A stretch of DNA of 64,000 nt. It comes from JAHEEL01 sp963836085 (lineage in GTDB: Bacteria > Actinomycetota > Acidimicrobiia > Spongiisociales > UBA5794). Position numbers and translations under genes: made by a program. The notes under the pieces are model-generated. The model did no database searches. It was given only the letters and a program-made list of their open reading frames with translations, and had not been told where the DNA came from. Positions 8,691 to 16,942 of this stretch are shown in pieces. Every line of letters begins with the position of its first letter. The stretch's first letter is position 1. Location: assembly GCA_963836085.1 (NCBI GenBank), contig CAWIHT010000011.1, positions 124,001 through 188,000 of the forward strand, written 5' to 3'.

Positions 8691-10055
8691 GTGACCGTGA
8701 GACGACCTGAGGCATGGATACTTGCGGTGATCTTCGTGGCGTTGATCACGATTCCGTTGGTTGTCTTCGCTGTCGGTCTGCGGCCAGTACCAAATCAGAA
8801 TCGGCCGCCGACGCCGCTCCCAGAGTTCAGCGCATCCGGTGTGCTCGACGGCGAACTGACACCGCAACTCGACGCGTATCTCGAGGACGCACTCTTCGTC
8901 ACCCCGGGGGCTGTGGCGGCGAATGCCCTCACCGACATCGCCCTGGGCGATTCGCCGTCCGACAAGGTGACGTTGGGGACCAACAACTGGCTCTACTACA
9001 CGTTCTCGTTGAGCCGTCCATGTCTCTCCGACGAGGACGTGGCCGATTTCGCGGATACCGTCGCCAGGGCCGAACGGGCGGTCGCCGCCACCGGACGCAC
9101 GCTCGTCGTCGCCGTTGCGCCCGACAAAGCGACGATCATTCCCGAGTTCCTGCCGTCCATCGACACCTGCGTCGACGAGGTCGCCGATGCTCTCGAGGCG
9201 CTCGAGGAACCGCACGCCTTGATCACGGTGTGGGACGACATGCGCAAGGCGCGGGCCGATGAGCGTCCCATCTACTTCCGCCTCGACACTCACTGGACCA
9301 ACGCCGGCGCCGGCGTGATGGGGGAAGCGATCGTCGATGCGCTCGTAAGCGGCGGGTGGAACGAGGAAGCGATCCGAGAACTCGGTGTCGTCGAGCACGA
9401 GGGCGACCTCACGGTCATCCTCGGACTCCCGGCGACGGAGCCAACCGAGGAGCTCGAGGTTGTCCTCCCCGAGACCGAGCTGACGAAAGAGATCCGAACC
9501 CTCGAGACACCGACCGGTGAGGAGGTCACGAGCGTGGTGGCCGTGGACTTCAGTATTGATGGCGAGGCGGTCGTCCCGGGGCATGCACTCGTGATGCACG
9601 ACTCGTTTGGCTGGGCCCTCACCCCAATGATCGCCCCGTACTTCGAGACGGCATCGATCATCGCCGAGACCAATCCCGAACCCGGCTACATGTGGCCGGA
9701 TCTCGCCGCCGCCGAAACCGTCGTTCACGTCTCGGTCCAGCGTGAGTTGCACGAGACCATCCTTGAGCGCGATCTCGGGGCCACCTTCGTCGCCGCCTAC
9801 GCGGACAGCTTCGACCGAGTCGACGGCGGTGCGCTCACCCCTGGAGCGACGGCCTCCGTCGACGGACGATCCGGGTTCGATCACTACGTCGTCGTTGAAC
9901 TCGAGGCCGGATCGGACAGCGCAGAGGTGAGTCTTGGGGCGCGAACGGTGGTCCTCGTGCCGGACTCGCCGAGGACGGCGTTCACGATCGACGGTCCGGC
10001 AACGCTGACCACATCCGAAGCCGTCGGGTACTCCTTTGTGTCGATTCAACGCTGA
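8691..10055 (+). CDS. AlgX/AlgJ-like SGNH acetyltransferase partner
   Basis: A 454-aa protein with one N-terminal membrane anchor (ILAVIFVALITIPLVVFAVG) and an extracytoplasmic AlgX/AlgJ-type SGNH domain. The features seen are GTNNWLYYTFSL, VVAVAPDKATIIPE, the Asp-His pair in RLDTHWTNAGA, and the Ser block VMHDSFGWA. The C-terminal 100 residues look like a small beta-rich domain. The GTG start is one base after the MBOAT stop, so the two are cotranscribed. Likely role: transfer of acetyl groups delivered by the MBOAT protein to an exported glycan. The substrate is unknown. Confidence 0.82.
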   Translation: MTVRRPEAWILAVIFVALITIPLVVFAVGLRPVPNQNRPPTPLPEFSASGVLDGELTPQLDAYLEDALFVTPGAVAANALTDIALGDSPSDKVTLGTNNWLYYTFSLSRPCLSDEDVADFADTVARAERAVAATGRTLVVAVAPDKATIIPEFLPSIDTCVDEVADALEALEEPHALITVWDDMRKARADERPIYFRLDTHWTNAGAGVMGEAIVDALVSGGWNEEAIRELGVVEHEGDLTVILGLPATEPTEELEVVLPETELTKEIRTLETPTGEEVTSVVAVDFSIDGEAVVPGHALVMHDSFGWALTPMIAPYFETASIIAETNPEPGYMWPDLAAAETVVHVSVQRELHETILERDLGATFVAAYADSFDRVDGGALTPGATASVDGRSGFDHYVVVELEAGSDSAEVSLGARTVVLVPDSPRTAFTIDGPATLTTSEAVGYSFVSIQR

Positions 10056-10127
10056 CTGGCTTCAGAACCGGTCCGAGCGTGCCGATCCATGGAATACTCC
10101 TATCTGTCTTGAGGGAAGGGAGACGAA

Positions 10128-11387
10128 GTGAACGGAATCCTGGTGCGTCCCGGTCGGAGCGCGGTCCGGTTGGTGATTATGGCGACCGCGGTTGTCATGC
10201 TCCTCCTCATGGGAAGCGCTGCAGATGCCGCACAGCTCCCACCAGGTGGTTCGTTCGTCGACGACAACGATTCGGTTCACGAGGGTTCGATCGAGGCAAT
10301 TGCGGCCGAGGGAATCACGAACGGGTGCAATCCGCCGCGCAACGATCGGTTCTGTCCGGAGTCACCGCTGACCCGGGCACAGATGGCGTCGTTCCTCGTC
10401 CGCGCGCTCGATCTTCCTCCCGGTCCGGCAGCTTTCACCGACACGAGCGAGTCCGTTCACCGCTCGGACATTGACGCGTTGGCTGCGGCCGGCATCACCG
10501 CCGGCTGCAACCCGCCCGCCAACGACCGCTTCTGCCCGAGAGACCTGGTGACCAGAGAGCAGATGGCGTCGTTCCTCGCTCGGGCGCTGAACCTTCCGAG
10601 CGCGACCGCCTTCTTCACTGATCTCGACGCCGGTGATCCCGTTCACCGGGCCGACATCTCGGCCCTGGCCGCCGTCGGCATCACGATGGGCTGCAACCCG
10701 CCGGAGAACGACCGGTTCTGTCCGACAGCCACGGTGACTCGCGAGCAGATGGCATCTTTCGTGACCCGGGCGCTCGGTCTCGATCCGGTCACACCGCCCG
10801 ACGCTCCGTTCCATCTCATCTCCAGCTTCACGACGCACCACAACTGTTGCGAGGGCCGAGTGCGGTACGTTCAGGAGGTCGCCAACAAGATCGACGGCAT
10901 CGTGATGCTCCCCGGTGACGTGCTCTCAATCCTCCAGGTGCTGCGCAACGATGTGGACAGCGGCAATTGCCAGACGTCCACCACGCTGTTCAACGCCGTT
11001 TGGTATGGCGGACTCGATGAGGTCGAGCACCGGCCCCACGCCGCCAACTACTCCCGGTACCCGGACGCAATCGAGGCGACGCTGATCCCCGGACGGGTCG
11101 ATCTCAAGTTCAGCAACGATACCGCGCACCCGCTCGAGATTCGCTCCCACTACACGGGCACCTCGGTCACGGTGGAGTTGTGGGGTGACAACGACGGCCG
11201 GAGCGTCGTCGGGGATTTCACTTCAGCGGCTGGCACAGTCCTCGACGTCGTCAGTGAAGGCGGCTCCGATGCCAGGATCGTGGACACCGAGACCATCCAG
11301 GATGGCCGGACCTACACCGTAACCCGAACCATCACGGACGGTTCGGGGTCGGAATCCGAGACCTGGGCCTGGACCTACATTTACTAG
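10128..11387 (+). CDS. Secreted protein: three SLH-like repeats plus VanW domain
   Basis: A 419-aa exported protein. A signal peptide (VIMATAVVMLLLMGSAADAA) is followed by three SLH-like repeats of about 58 aa (residues roughly 42-215), each with CNPP.NDRFCP and TR.QMASF..RAL. Residues about 230-345 are a VanW-type domain: FTTHHNCCEGRV, MLPGDVLS, NCQTSTTLFNAV and DLKFSNDTAHPL. VanW-domain proteins are found with cell-wall functions, but their activity is unclear. The GTG at 10128 has a good SD (GGGAG). SLH-type repeats usually tether proteins to the wall; the two cysteines per repeat suggest disulfide stabilisation, which is inference. Confidence 0.85.
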   Translation: MNGILVRPGRSAVRLVIMATAVVMLLLMGSAADAAQLPPGGSFVDDNDSVHEGSIEAIAAEGITNGCNPPRNDRFCPESPLTRAQMASFLVRALDLPPGPAAFTDTSESVHRSDIDALAAAGITAGCNPPANDRFCPRDLVTREQMASFLARALNLPSATAFFTDLDAGDPVHRADISALAAVGITMGCNPPENDRFCPTATVTREQMASFVTRALGLDPVTPPDAPFHLISSFTTHHNCCEGRVRYVQEVANKIDGIVMLPGDVLSILQVLRNDVDSGNCQTSTTLFNAVWYGGLDEVEHRPHAANYSRYPDAIEATLIPGRVDLKFSNDTAHPLEIRSHYTGTSVTVELWGDNDGRSVVGDFTSAAGTVLDVVSEGGSDARIVDTETIQDGRTYTVTRTITDGSGSESETWAWTYIY

Positions 11388-11404
11388 GCCGTCACCAGCG
11401 TCGA

Positions 11405-12505
11405 CTACGCGCAGGAGAACCCGTAGCCCTGCTGAACGCCGTCGATCGGCCCTGCCGGGTTGATCGCCTCACCGCTTGCTTCGACGAGAAAGTAGGGGAA
11501 CGCCACGGTCGTCCACGGGAACGGAGTGGCCTGGATGGCACTGCCGCCAGCAGCGGTTGCATCGCCGATGGGATCAAGCATCTCGAGGCCGAACGGCAAT
11601 TCGATGTGCTCGACGAGTGGCCCGCCGGGTTCAGCGTTGTCTGAGGCGTCGAGCACGTAGCGCCACCCGACGAGGCCAGCCTGGCCGCCCACGGGATCCA
11701 CCGTCCTGATCGCGGCAATGAGCGATCCCCAGCGCACGTACCTCATGTTCGGATCGGGGAGGAAGTAGGGGCAGCGCCCGGCCTCGCTCGATGAAGGCGT
11801 GCCGAAGAGACGGGTCAGTTGTGTGACGGCCTCTGTCTCCGGGGTCAGCAGTTCGACCCCGGCGAGGTCCATCTCCGGGTTCACGACGATTCGCGTGGAC
11901 GTGTCGAGGTCCAATGCTCGGGTGAGGAAGGAGGCCATTTGTTCGCGGGTGACGGGGTTCTTGGGGCAGTAGCGGGTGTTGTCCGGTGGGTTGCAGCCTT
12001 TGGTGATGCCGGCGGCGGCGAGCGCCCCGATGTCGGCGGCGTGGACCGAGCCGTCGATGTCGGTGAACGTTGAAGTGGCGGGTGGGAGATCCAACGCTCG
12101 GGTGAGGAACGACGCCATCTGTTCGCGGGTGACCGTTGACGTGGGGCAGTAGCGGTCATTCGTGGGTGGGTTGCAGCCTCTGGTGATGCCGGCGGTGGCG
12201 AGGGCTGCGATGTCGGTGGCGTGGATGGAGTCTGCGGTGTCGGTGAAGCTGGCGGTGCCTTGGGGGAGGTCGAGGGCCCGGACGAGGAATGACGCCATCT
12301 GTTCGCGGGTGACCGTCGATTTCGGGCAGTAGCGGTCGTTCGTGGGCGGGTTACAGCCCTTCGTGATCCCCTCAGCCGCAATCGCCTCAATCGCCCGCAG
12401 GTGGATCGAGTCGTCATCGTCGGTGAAGAAGCCGGAACTGTTCGCCGTACCTGCGATCCCTACGACGACCAGCACCAGCAACGATATGACGATCCGGACA
12501 CGCAT
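11405..12505 (-). CDS. Secreted protein with three SLH-like repeats and unknown C-terminal domain
   Basis: 366 aa: a signal peptide (MRVRIVISLLVLVVVGIAGTA), three SLH-like repeats (residues about 25-205) with CNPPTNDRYCP, CNPPTNDRYCP and CNPPDNTRYCP, then a 155-aa domain I cannot name (LFGTPSSS, MRYVRWGSLIAAIR, GWRYVL, and a C-terminal Cys). This tail has the look of small secreted actinobacterial domains with a LGTP..RWG..GW pattern. An SD (AAGGAG) precedes the ATG. It lies 9 bases downstream of the next gene in the same orientation and is probably cotranscribed. The repeat-coding DNA is identical to that of the neighbour over 490 bp. Confidence 0.8.
   Translation of the reverse strand: MRVRIVISLLVLVVVGIAGTANSSGFFTDDDDSIHLRAIEAIAAEGITKGCNPPTNDRYCPKSTVTREQMASFLVRALDLPQGTASFTDTADSIHATDIAALATAGITRGCNPPTNDRYCPTSTVTREQMASFLTRALDLPPATSTFTDIDGSVHAADIGALAAAGITKGCNPPDNTRYCPKNPVTREQMASFLTRALDLDTSTRIVVNPEMDLAGVELLTPETEAVTQLTRLFGTPSSSEAGRCPYFLPDPNMRYVRWGSLIAAIRTVDPVGGQAGLVGWRYVLDASDNAEPGGPLVEHIELPFGLEMLDPIGDATAAGGSAIQATPFPWTTVAFPYFLVEASGEAINPAGPIDGVQQGYGFSCA
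11906..12395 (-). repeat. 490-bp perfect direct repeat, copy 1 (SLH-like module)
   Basis: Matches 13694-14183 base for base as far as I can read, at an offset of 1788. It encodes the whole three-repeat SLH-like block of the 366-aa protein; the reading frame is the same in both copies. Confidence 0.93.
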
Positions 12506-12514
12506 TGGCTCTCC

Positions 12515-14320
12515 TTATCCGACGACGATCACGAATGCCGAGGTGACACTCACTGAAGTTGGCAACGGTAGCTCAAGGCTGCCGGGAGACCCCACGATCT
12601 CGAAGCCGTAGCGGCTCGCATCCGGCGTGATCTCGTTGGGCCACGCCGGCTCATTGGGATCGAAGTCGTCGAACGGGTCGAGGATGACCGTCGATGTGGC
12701 GTCGACTTCCACCACGAGATAGCGCAGGGTGCTCGAACCGGCAGGTGGCATGGTGAACCTGACCTCTTGTCCAACGCGGGTGTACGTCACCGGGGTCTGG
12801 GCGAAGTCGTCGGCGAGGGTCGCAGCAAGATGCCCCGCCGTCCCCGTTCCGATGAAGTCACGCAGGGCGTTGCGCTCGACGACTTCGAGGACGACCTGGT
12901 CGCTGGACTCCACGAACGGTCGGGCATCGTCGGTGATCGGGTGCGAGAAGTTCGGGACGAACGTGACGTCTTCGAAGATCGGCCCCAGCTTGTTGCGGAA
13001 GAACAGGCCGTACGAGTCATGGATGACCGCAGTCGGGACCGGAGAGAGCCCCGGGTTGGACGGGCTGTCGTAGCTGACGAGCGGCCGGCCGGCGATCGAG
13101 GCGCTCTCCACGGTGACCGTCGGCGTCACGCCCGGGAGCGTCGGCACGGGGTCTCCGTACGTGATCACCCACGGAACACCGATGAGGTCGGCGAGGTCTC
13201 CCTGACGGGCGGCGGGTGTCGGCACGATGTCCATCCCGCTCCACACGCCGGGCGCCGCCAACGCGGCGATCTGCTCGGAACCGACGAGGGCGCCTTCCCC
13301 GTTCCAATGGGTGTCGTGTTTGAAGTGCAACTGCCGGCTGTCGGCGTCGAACACATCCCAGAGTTCGACTCGGGCCGGGTCGGCGGCCGTGGCGAACGCA
13401 GCACGCAGTCGATCGGAGTTCTGCTCGGCGCACGATCCGCTCCAATCGCCGGCCGGGACCGTTCCGCTGTAGATGGCAGCCTTGTTGGGAGCGATGGAGT
13501 AGACGAACGTGCGACCGGACGCCTCCACAACGGCCTTCGCCTTGGCGGCCTCGACGACGGCACGGCCAAAGACGCTGGTGGGATGGCACACCTGGTCGAC
13601 GGTCTCGCTGAAGTACAGCCAGTTCTCGGTCCCGATGACGACCAGCGGGTCTGGACTTACGTCAGGCAGCGGCGGGGGTGGCGCAATCGGGGTGAGGTCC
13701 AATGCTCGGGTGAGGAAGGAGGCCATTTGTTCGCGGGTGACGGGGTTCTTGGGGCAGTAGCGGGTGTTGTCCGGTGGGTTGCAGCCTTTGGTGATGCCGG
13801 CGGCGGCGAGCGCCCCGATGTCGGCGGCGTGGACCGAGCCGTCGATGTCGGTGAACGTTGAAGTGGCGGGTGGGAGATCCAACGCTCGGGTGAGGAACGA
13901 CGCCATCTGTTCGCGGGTGACCGTTGACGTGGGGCAGTAGCGGTCATTCGTGGGTGGGTTGCAGCCTCTGGTGATGCCGGCGGTGGCGAGGGCTGCGATG
14001 TCGGTGGCGTGGATGGAGTCTGCGGTGTCGGTGAAGCTGGCGGTGCCTTGGGGGAGGTCGAGGGCCCGGACGAGGAATGACGCCATCTGTTCGCGGGTGA
14101 CCGTCGATTTCGGGCAGTAGCGGTCGTTCGTGGGCGGGTTACAGCCCTTCGTGATCCCCTCAGCCGCAATCGCCTCAATCGCCGGTTCATGAATCGACCC
14201 GTTGTCGTCCGTGAAGGTGCCACCCGGATCGAGGTTGGCGCTCGCGAGGGGAGCCACGGCAAGGATCCCGAGCAGGAGGGATGCAGCGAGCATGCTTTGT
14301 GCCAGGCGACGACCTCTCAA
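12515..14320 (-). CDS. SLH-like anchored AlgX/AlgJ-like SGNH protein
   Basis: 601 aa when started at TTG 14320, which follows a strong SD (GGAGG, 6-base spacer); an ATG at 14362 would add 14 residues with no SD. A signal peptide (MLAASLLLGILAVAPLASA) leads to three SLH-like repeats, a proline-rich linker (PIAPPPPLPDV), and an AlgX-like SGNH domain: GTENWLYFSETV, YSIAPNKAAIYS, FKHDTHWNGEGA and VIHDSYGLFF. It is a paralogue of the gene at 8691 but carries its own wall-binding module instead of a membrane helix. It probably acts in O-acetylation of a surface glycan. Confidence 0.84.
   Translation of the reverse strand: MRGRRLAQSMLAASLLLGILAVAPLASANLDPGGTFTDDNGSIHEPAIEAIAAEGITKGCNPPTNDRYCPKSTVTREQMASFLVRALDLPQGTASFTDTADSIHATDIAALATAGITRGCNPPTNDRYCPTSTVTREQMASFLTRALDLPPATSTFTDIDGSVHAADIGALAAAGITKGCNPPDNTRYCPKNPVTREQMASFLTRALDLTPIAPPPPLPDVSPDPLVVIGTENWLYFSETVDQVCHPTSVFGRAVVEAAKAKAVVEASGRTFVYSIAPNKAAIYSGTVPAGDWSGSCAEQNSDRLRAAFATAADPARVELWDVFDADSRQLHFKHDTHWNGEGALVGSEQIAALAAPGVWSGMDIVPTPAARQGDLADLIGVPWVITYGDPVPTLPGVTPTVTVESASIAGRPLVSYDSPSNPGLSPVPTAVIHDSYGLFFRNKLGPIFEDVTFVPNFSHPITDDARPFVESSDQVVLEVVERNALRDFIGTGTAGHLAATLADDFAQTPVTYTRVGQEVRFTMPPAGSSTLRYLVVEVDATSTVILDPFDDFDPNEPAWPNEITPDASRYGFEIVGSPGSLELPLPTSVSVTSAFVIVVG
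13694..14183 (-). repeat. 490-bp perfect direct repeat, copy 2 (SLH-like module)
   Basis: Second copy of the repeat at 11906-12395, here inside the SLH/AlgX-like gene. Identity stops abruptly on both sides, at the signal-peptide junction and at the linker to the effector domain. Confidence 0.93.
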
Positions 14321-14409
14321 GACATCCCTCCATATCGTGCGATGCGGGGAGGGTAGACCCAAGTGGTCGATTCCATGTCCGATCAGGGCGCTGGATCGGG
14401 ACCCATTTC

Positions 14410-14415
14410 TATACT
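14410..14415 (+). promoter_or_regulatory. -10 box of the GT2 glycosyltransferase gene
   Basis: TATACT, six bases before GTG 14422. Transcription would begin at the start codon. No convincing -35 is visible. Confidence 0.6.
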
Positions 14416-14421
14416 TGTTGG

Positions 14422-15378
14422 GTGTTCCTCACCAAAGGCCCGCGGATATTCGCGATCGTGCTGAACTTCCGTCACCCGGGAGACACGATTCGCTGTATCG
14501 CTTCGCTGCGCCGCAGCGCCGAGCGAGCCGTCTTCCCGGTCGTGGTCAACAACGAGTCGGGTGGAGACGACGCAGACCGGCTCAAGCACGCGCTCGGCCC
14601 TACTGTCCCGGTCCTCGAGACGTCCACGAACCTCGGGTACGCGGCAGGCAACAACGTCGGAATCCGGCATGCGCTCGAGCGGGATGCCGACTACATCTGG
14701 ATCTTGAACCCGGACACCGAGGTCGAACCGGCCACGCTCCAACTGATGATGGCGACGATGGAGACCCGTCCCGATGCCGGAACCGTCGGATCGCTGAACC
14801 TCGTCGGTGGCTCAACGCCATCCGTCATCCAATTCGCCGGCGGCCACATCGACTGGGAAGCGGGCGCGGTCACCACGAGCATCGGCCAGGGTCAGCCGCT
14901 CACGAGCCGTCCGGAGCGTGAACCGTACGACGTGGACTACGTGGCCGGGACGAGCATGTTGGTGCGACGCGTTGTCTTCGACGAGGTAGGACTGCTCCCC
15001 GAGCAGTACTTCCTCTACTTCGAGGAGACCGATCTTCAGGTCCAAGCAGCGCGCGAGGGTTGGAAGAGCGTGATGAATCCGCTGGCCCGGGTGCATCACT
15101 ATCAGCGCTCCAAAGGTCACCTGCCGGCTCCGTTCTATGTCTACTACTACGTGAGGGGCAGGATGCTCTTCGGCAAAGCGTTCACGAGCCTCAGCGATGA
15201 TCGCTTGGAAGCAGGACTTGACAGCTTCGTGGAGGGGTGGCGCACCAGGGTCACGAACCGGGCGCCGGACTGGCTTGACACGTACAACGTTCTCGTCGCC
15301 TGGGCGATCGCTGATGGCAAGGCCGGTAGGACCGGATCCCGCCCCGACGTCGACGCGCTCAGTGGACCGGGTGGTTGA
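14422..15378 (+). CDS. GT2-family glycosyltransferase (rhamnosyltransferase-like)
   Basis: A 318-aa cytosolic or membrane-associated GT-A enzyme. The N-terminal strand (FAIVLNFRHPGDT) is followed by VVVNNESGG, NLGYAAGNNVGIRHAL and the metal-binding ILNPDTEVEP. Then come DYVAGTSMLVRR, DEVGLLPEQYFLYFEETDLQ and the ARVHHYQRSKG segment, all usual for WbbL-like rhamnosyl or galactofuranosyl transferases. The GTG at 14422 fits a leaderless start with its -10; the open frame continues 47 codons upstream without conserved sequence. It is probably the first of a glycan-assembly pair with the following gene. Confidence 0.85.
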   Translation: MFLTKGPRIFAIVLNFRHPGDTIRCIASLRRSAERAVFPVVVNNESGGDDADRLKHALGPTVPVLETSTNLGYAAGNNVGIRHALERDADYIWILNPDTEVEPATLQLMMATMETRPDAGTVGSLNLVGGSTPSVIQFAGGHIDWEAGAVTTSIGQGQPLTSRPEREPYDVDYVAGTSMLVRRVVFDEVGLLPEQYFLYFEETDLQVQAAREGWKSVMNPLARVHHYQRSKGHLPAPFYVYYYVRGRMLFGKAFTSLSDDRLEAGLDSFVEGWRTRVTNRAPDWLDTYNVLVAWAIADGKAGRTGSRPDVDALSGPGG

Positions 15379-15379
15379 G

Positions 15380-16942
15380 ATGTCTGCGCCAGACCGCGGG
15401 TACGAACCGGAGCGGGCCGAGGTCGAGAAGGCCGGTCTGGAGGATCAGGTTTTTGGCCTCAGGCGCGAACTCGCTGCCGAGCGGAAGCGTCTCGGCGAGG
15501 TCGAACAGGCGCTCGTTCGTCAACGGCGGATCGTCGCGAATGAGCGGAAGCGGTACGAGGCAGCCCTCGCGTCCGCGAGGACCGCAGGCAACCCGAATCC
15601 CGCAGCGAACCCGAAGGACCTTGCGAGGGCGGAGAAGCGAGTTGTTCGCCTCGAACGCAAGCTCGCGTCCGTCTACGCATCGCGCACTTGGCGGGCAGGG
15701 CGTTTCGCCTGGCATCTCTACCATGCTCGACGTGTGCTGTCGCGTAGATCACGGCAGGCAGCGATCGAGACCGAACCGTCGATCGACCCGTCCGCTGACT
15801 CCGCCGAGTCTGACGCCGTGGCGCAGCGGGAGATCGTCGACACGGTCGACTACGTGCTGGTCGAGAACCACATCGTCCGTGAGAAGTACGAGCAGGCGCT
15901 CGCCCGGGCTGGATTCGCTCCTTCGGACGACGGCCGCAATGTGGCGATTGCTGTGCACACCACCGACATGGCGGAGGGCCGGGGCGATGTGTTCACCGCC
16001 GTTGGCCTGGGTCGTCAACTGGAGACGCTGGGCTACCGCGTCGTCTATCTGCCGCGGGATCGTTGGTACGACGTGCCGGAGCACACCGACCTCTACGTCG
16101 CCATGCTTGAGACGGTGGACCCTCTCCGCCTCCCGGCACGTCTGACCAAGATCGCTTGGATCCGTAACCAGACCGAAGCCTGGATCGACCAGCCCTGGCT
16201 GCAGATCTACGACCTGGTGCTGTGCTCGTCCAGACCGTCGAAGGAAGCGGTCGAGGGCGTCTACTCCGGCCCGACCGGTCTGCTGCCACTCGGCGTTGAC
16301 ACGGAGCTGTTCGCCAGAGCCGGCCGACCGGAAGACCGGTTCGGCGTCGTCTCGACCGTGAATCAATGGGGGAGGGAGCGCGAGGTTCACATCAACCTCC
16401 GTTCCCGGGTCCCCGATTTCCCGCTCGCTTTGTTCGGCCAACATCGGGGAGTTGCCGGCGAGTTGGAGCCGTACTGTCGTGGTCCGGTCTCGTTCTTCGC
16501 GTTGCCGTCGCTCTACAACCAGGCTGCGATCGTCCTGGACGACTTCAACCACACCACTGCGGCGTACGGAAACGTGAACTCACGCGTCTACGAGGCTGTG
16601 GCCTGCGGGACGGTGGTGATGACCAACCGCCCAACCGGTCTCGAAGACCTCGGACTCGGCGACCTACCCGTGTATTGGACTTCGACCGATCTCTACGACC
16701 TCATTCGCCGGGATCTTGCCTCTCCAGAGGCTCTCGAAGCGGCGGAGAGTCGACAGCGCATGGTCATGGCACGCCACGACTACGCCGTCCGCGGCGCGCG
16801 AGTTCGACGCGTTCGTCAAGCGCCTGTCGGAGAGCGACTACACCCCGAGGGATTCCGCGCGATCGGTACTCACCTTCTTCCCCGACTACCGGGACAATCC
16901 GTATCTCCGGATGATGTGGTCCGACCTGCGCAGTGCGCATGA
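15380..16942 (+). CDS. First open frame of the broken glycosyltransferase (CgeB-like module)
   Basis: The uninterrupted frame as given in the sequence. Residues about 10-100 are coiled coil, about 160-450 a GT-B fold of the CgeB type: GDVFTAVGLGRQLETLGY, KIAWIRNQTEAW, LPLGVDTELF, and NVNSRVYEAVACGTVVMTN as the C-terminal donor-binding part. After residue about 470 the translation turns into arginine-rich nonsense (the first frameshift), so the last 50 residues are not native. It starts two bases after the GT2 stop. Confidence 0.7.
   Translation: MSAPDRGYEPERAEVEKAGLEDQVFGLRRELAAERKRLGEVEQALVRQRRIVANERKRYEAALASARTAGNPNPAANPKDLARAEKRVVRLERKLASVYASRTWRAGRFAWHLYHARRVLSRRSRQAAIETEPSIDPSADSAESDAVAQREIVDTVDYVLVENHIVREKYEQALARAGFAPSDDGRNVAIAVHTTDMAEGRGDVFTAVGLGRQLETLGYRVVYLPRDRWYDVPEHTDLYVAMLETVDPLRLPARLTKIAWIRNQTEAWIDQPWLQIYDLVLCSSRPSKEAVEGVYSGPTGLLPLGVDTELFARAGRPEDRFGVVSTVNQWGREREVHINLRSRVPDFPLALFGQHRGVAGELEPYCRGPVSFFALPSLYNQAAIVLDDFNHTTAAYGNVNSRVYEAVACGTVVMTNRPTGLEDLGLGDLPVYWTSTDLYDLIRRDLASPEALEAAESRQRMVMARHDYAVRGARVRRVRQAPVGERLHPEGFRAIGTHLLPRLPGQSVSPDDVVRPAQCA

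Noticed and set aside
8661..10049. 462-aa minus-strand frame opposite the AlgX-like gene
   Set aside because: Arg/Asp/Gly-rich shadow; the plus strand has DTHW and HDSF motifs and a start coupled to the MBOAT gene.
11906..12395. Regular repeats resembling a CRISPR array
   Set aside because: The periodicity is about 180 bp, in frame, and encodes SLH-like units; there are no short identical repeats with unique spacers and no cas genes.
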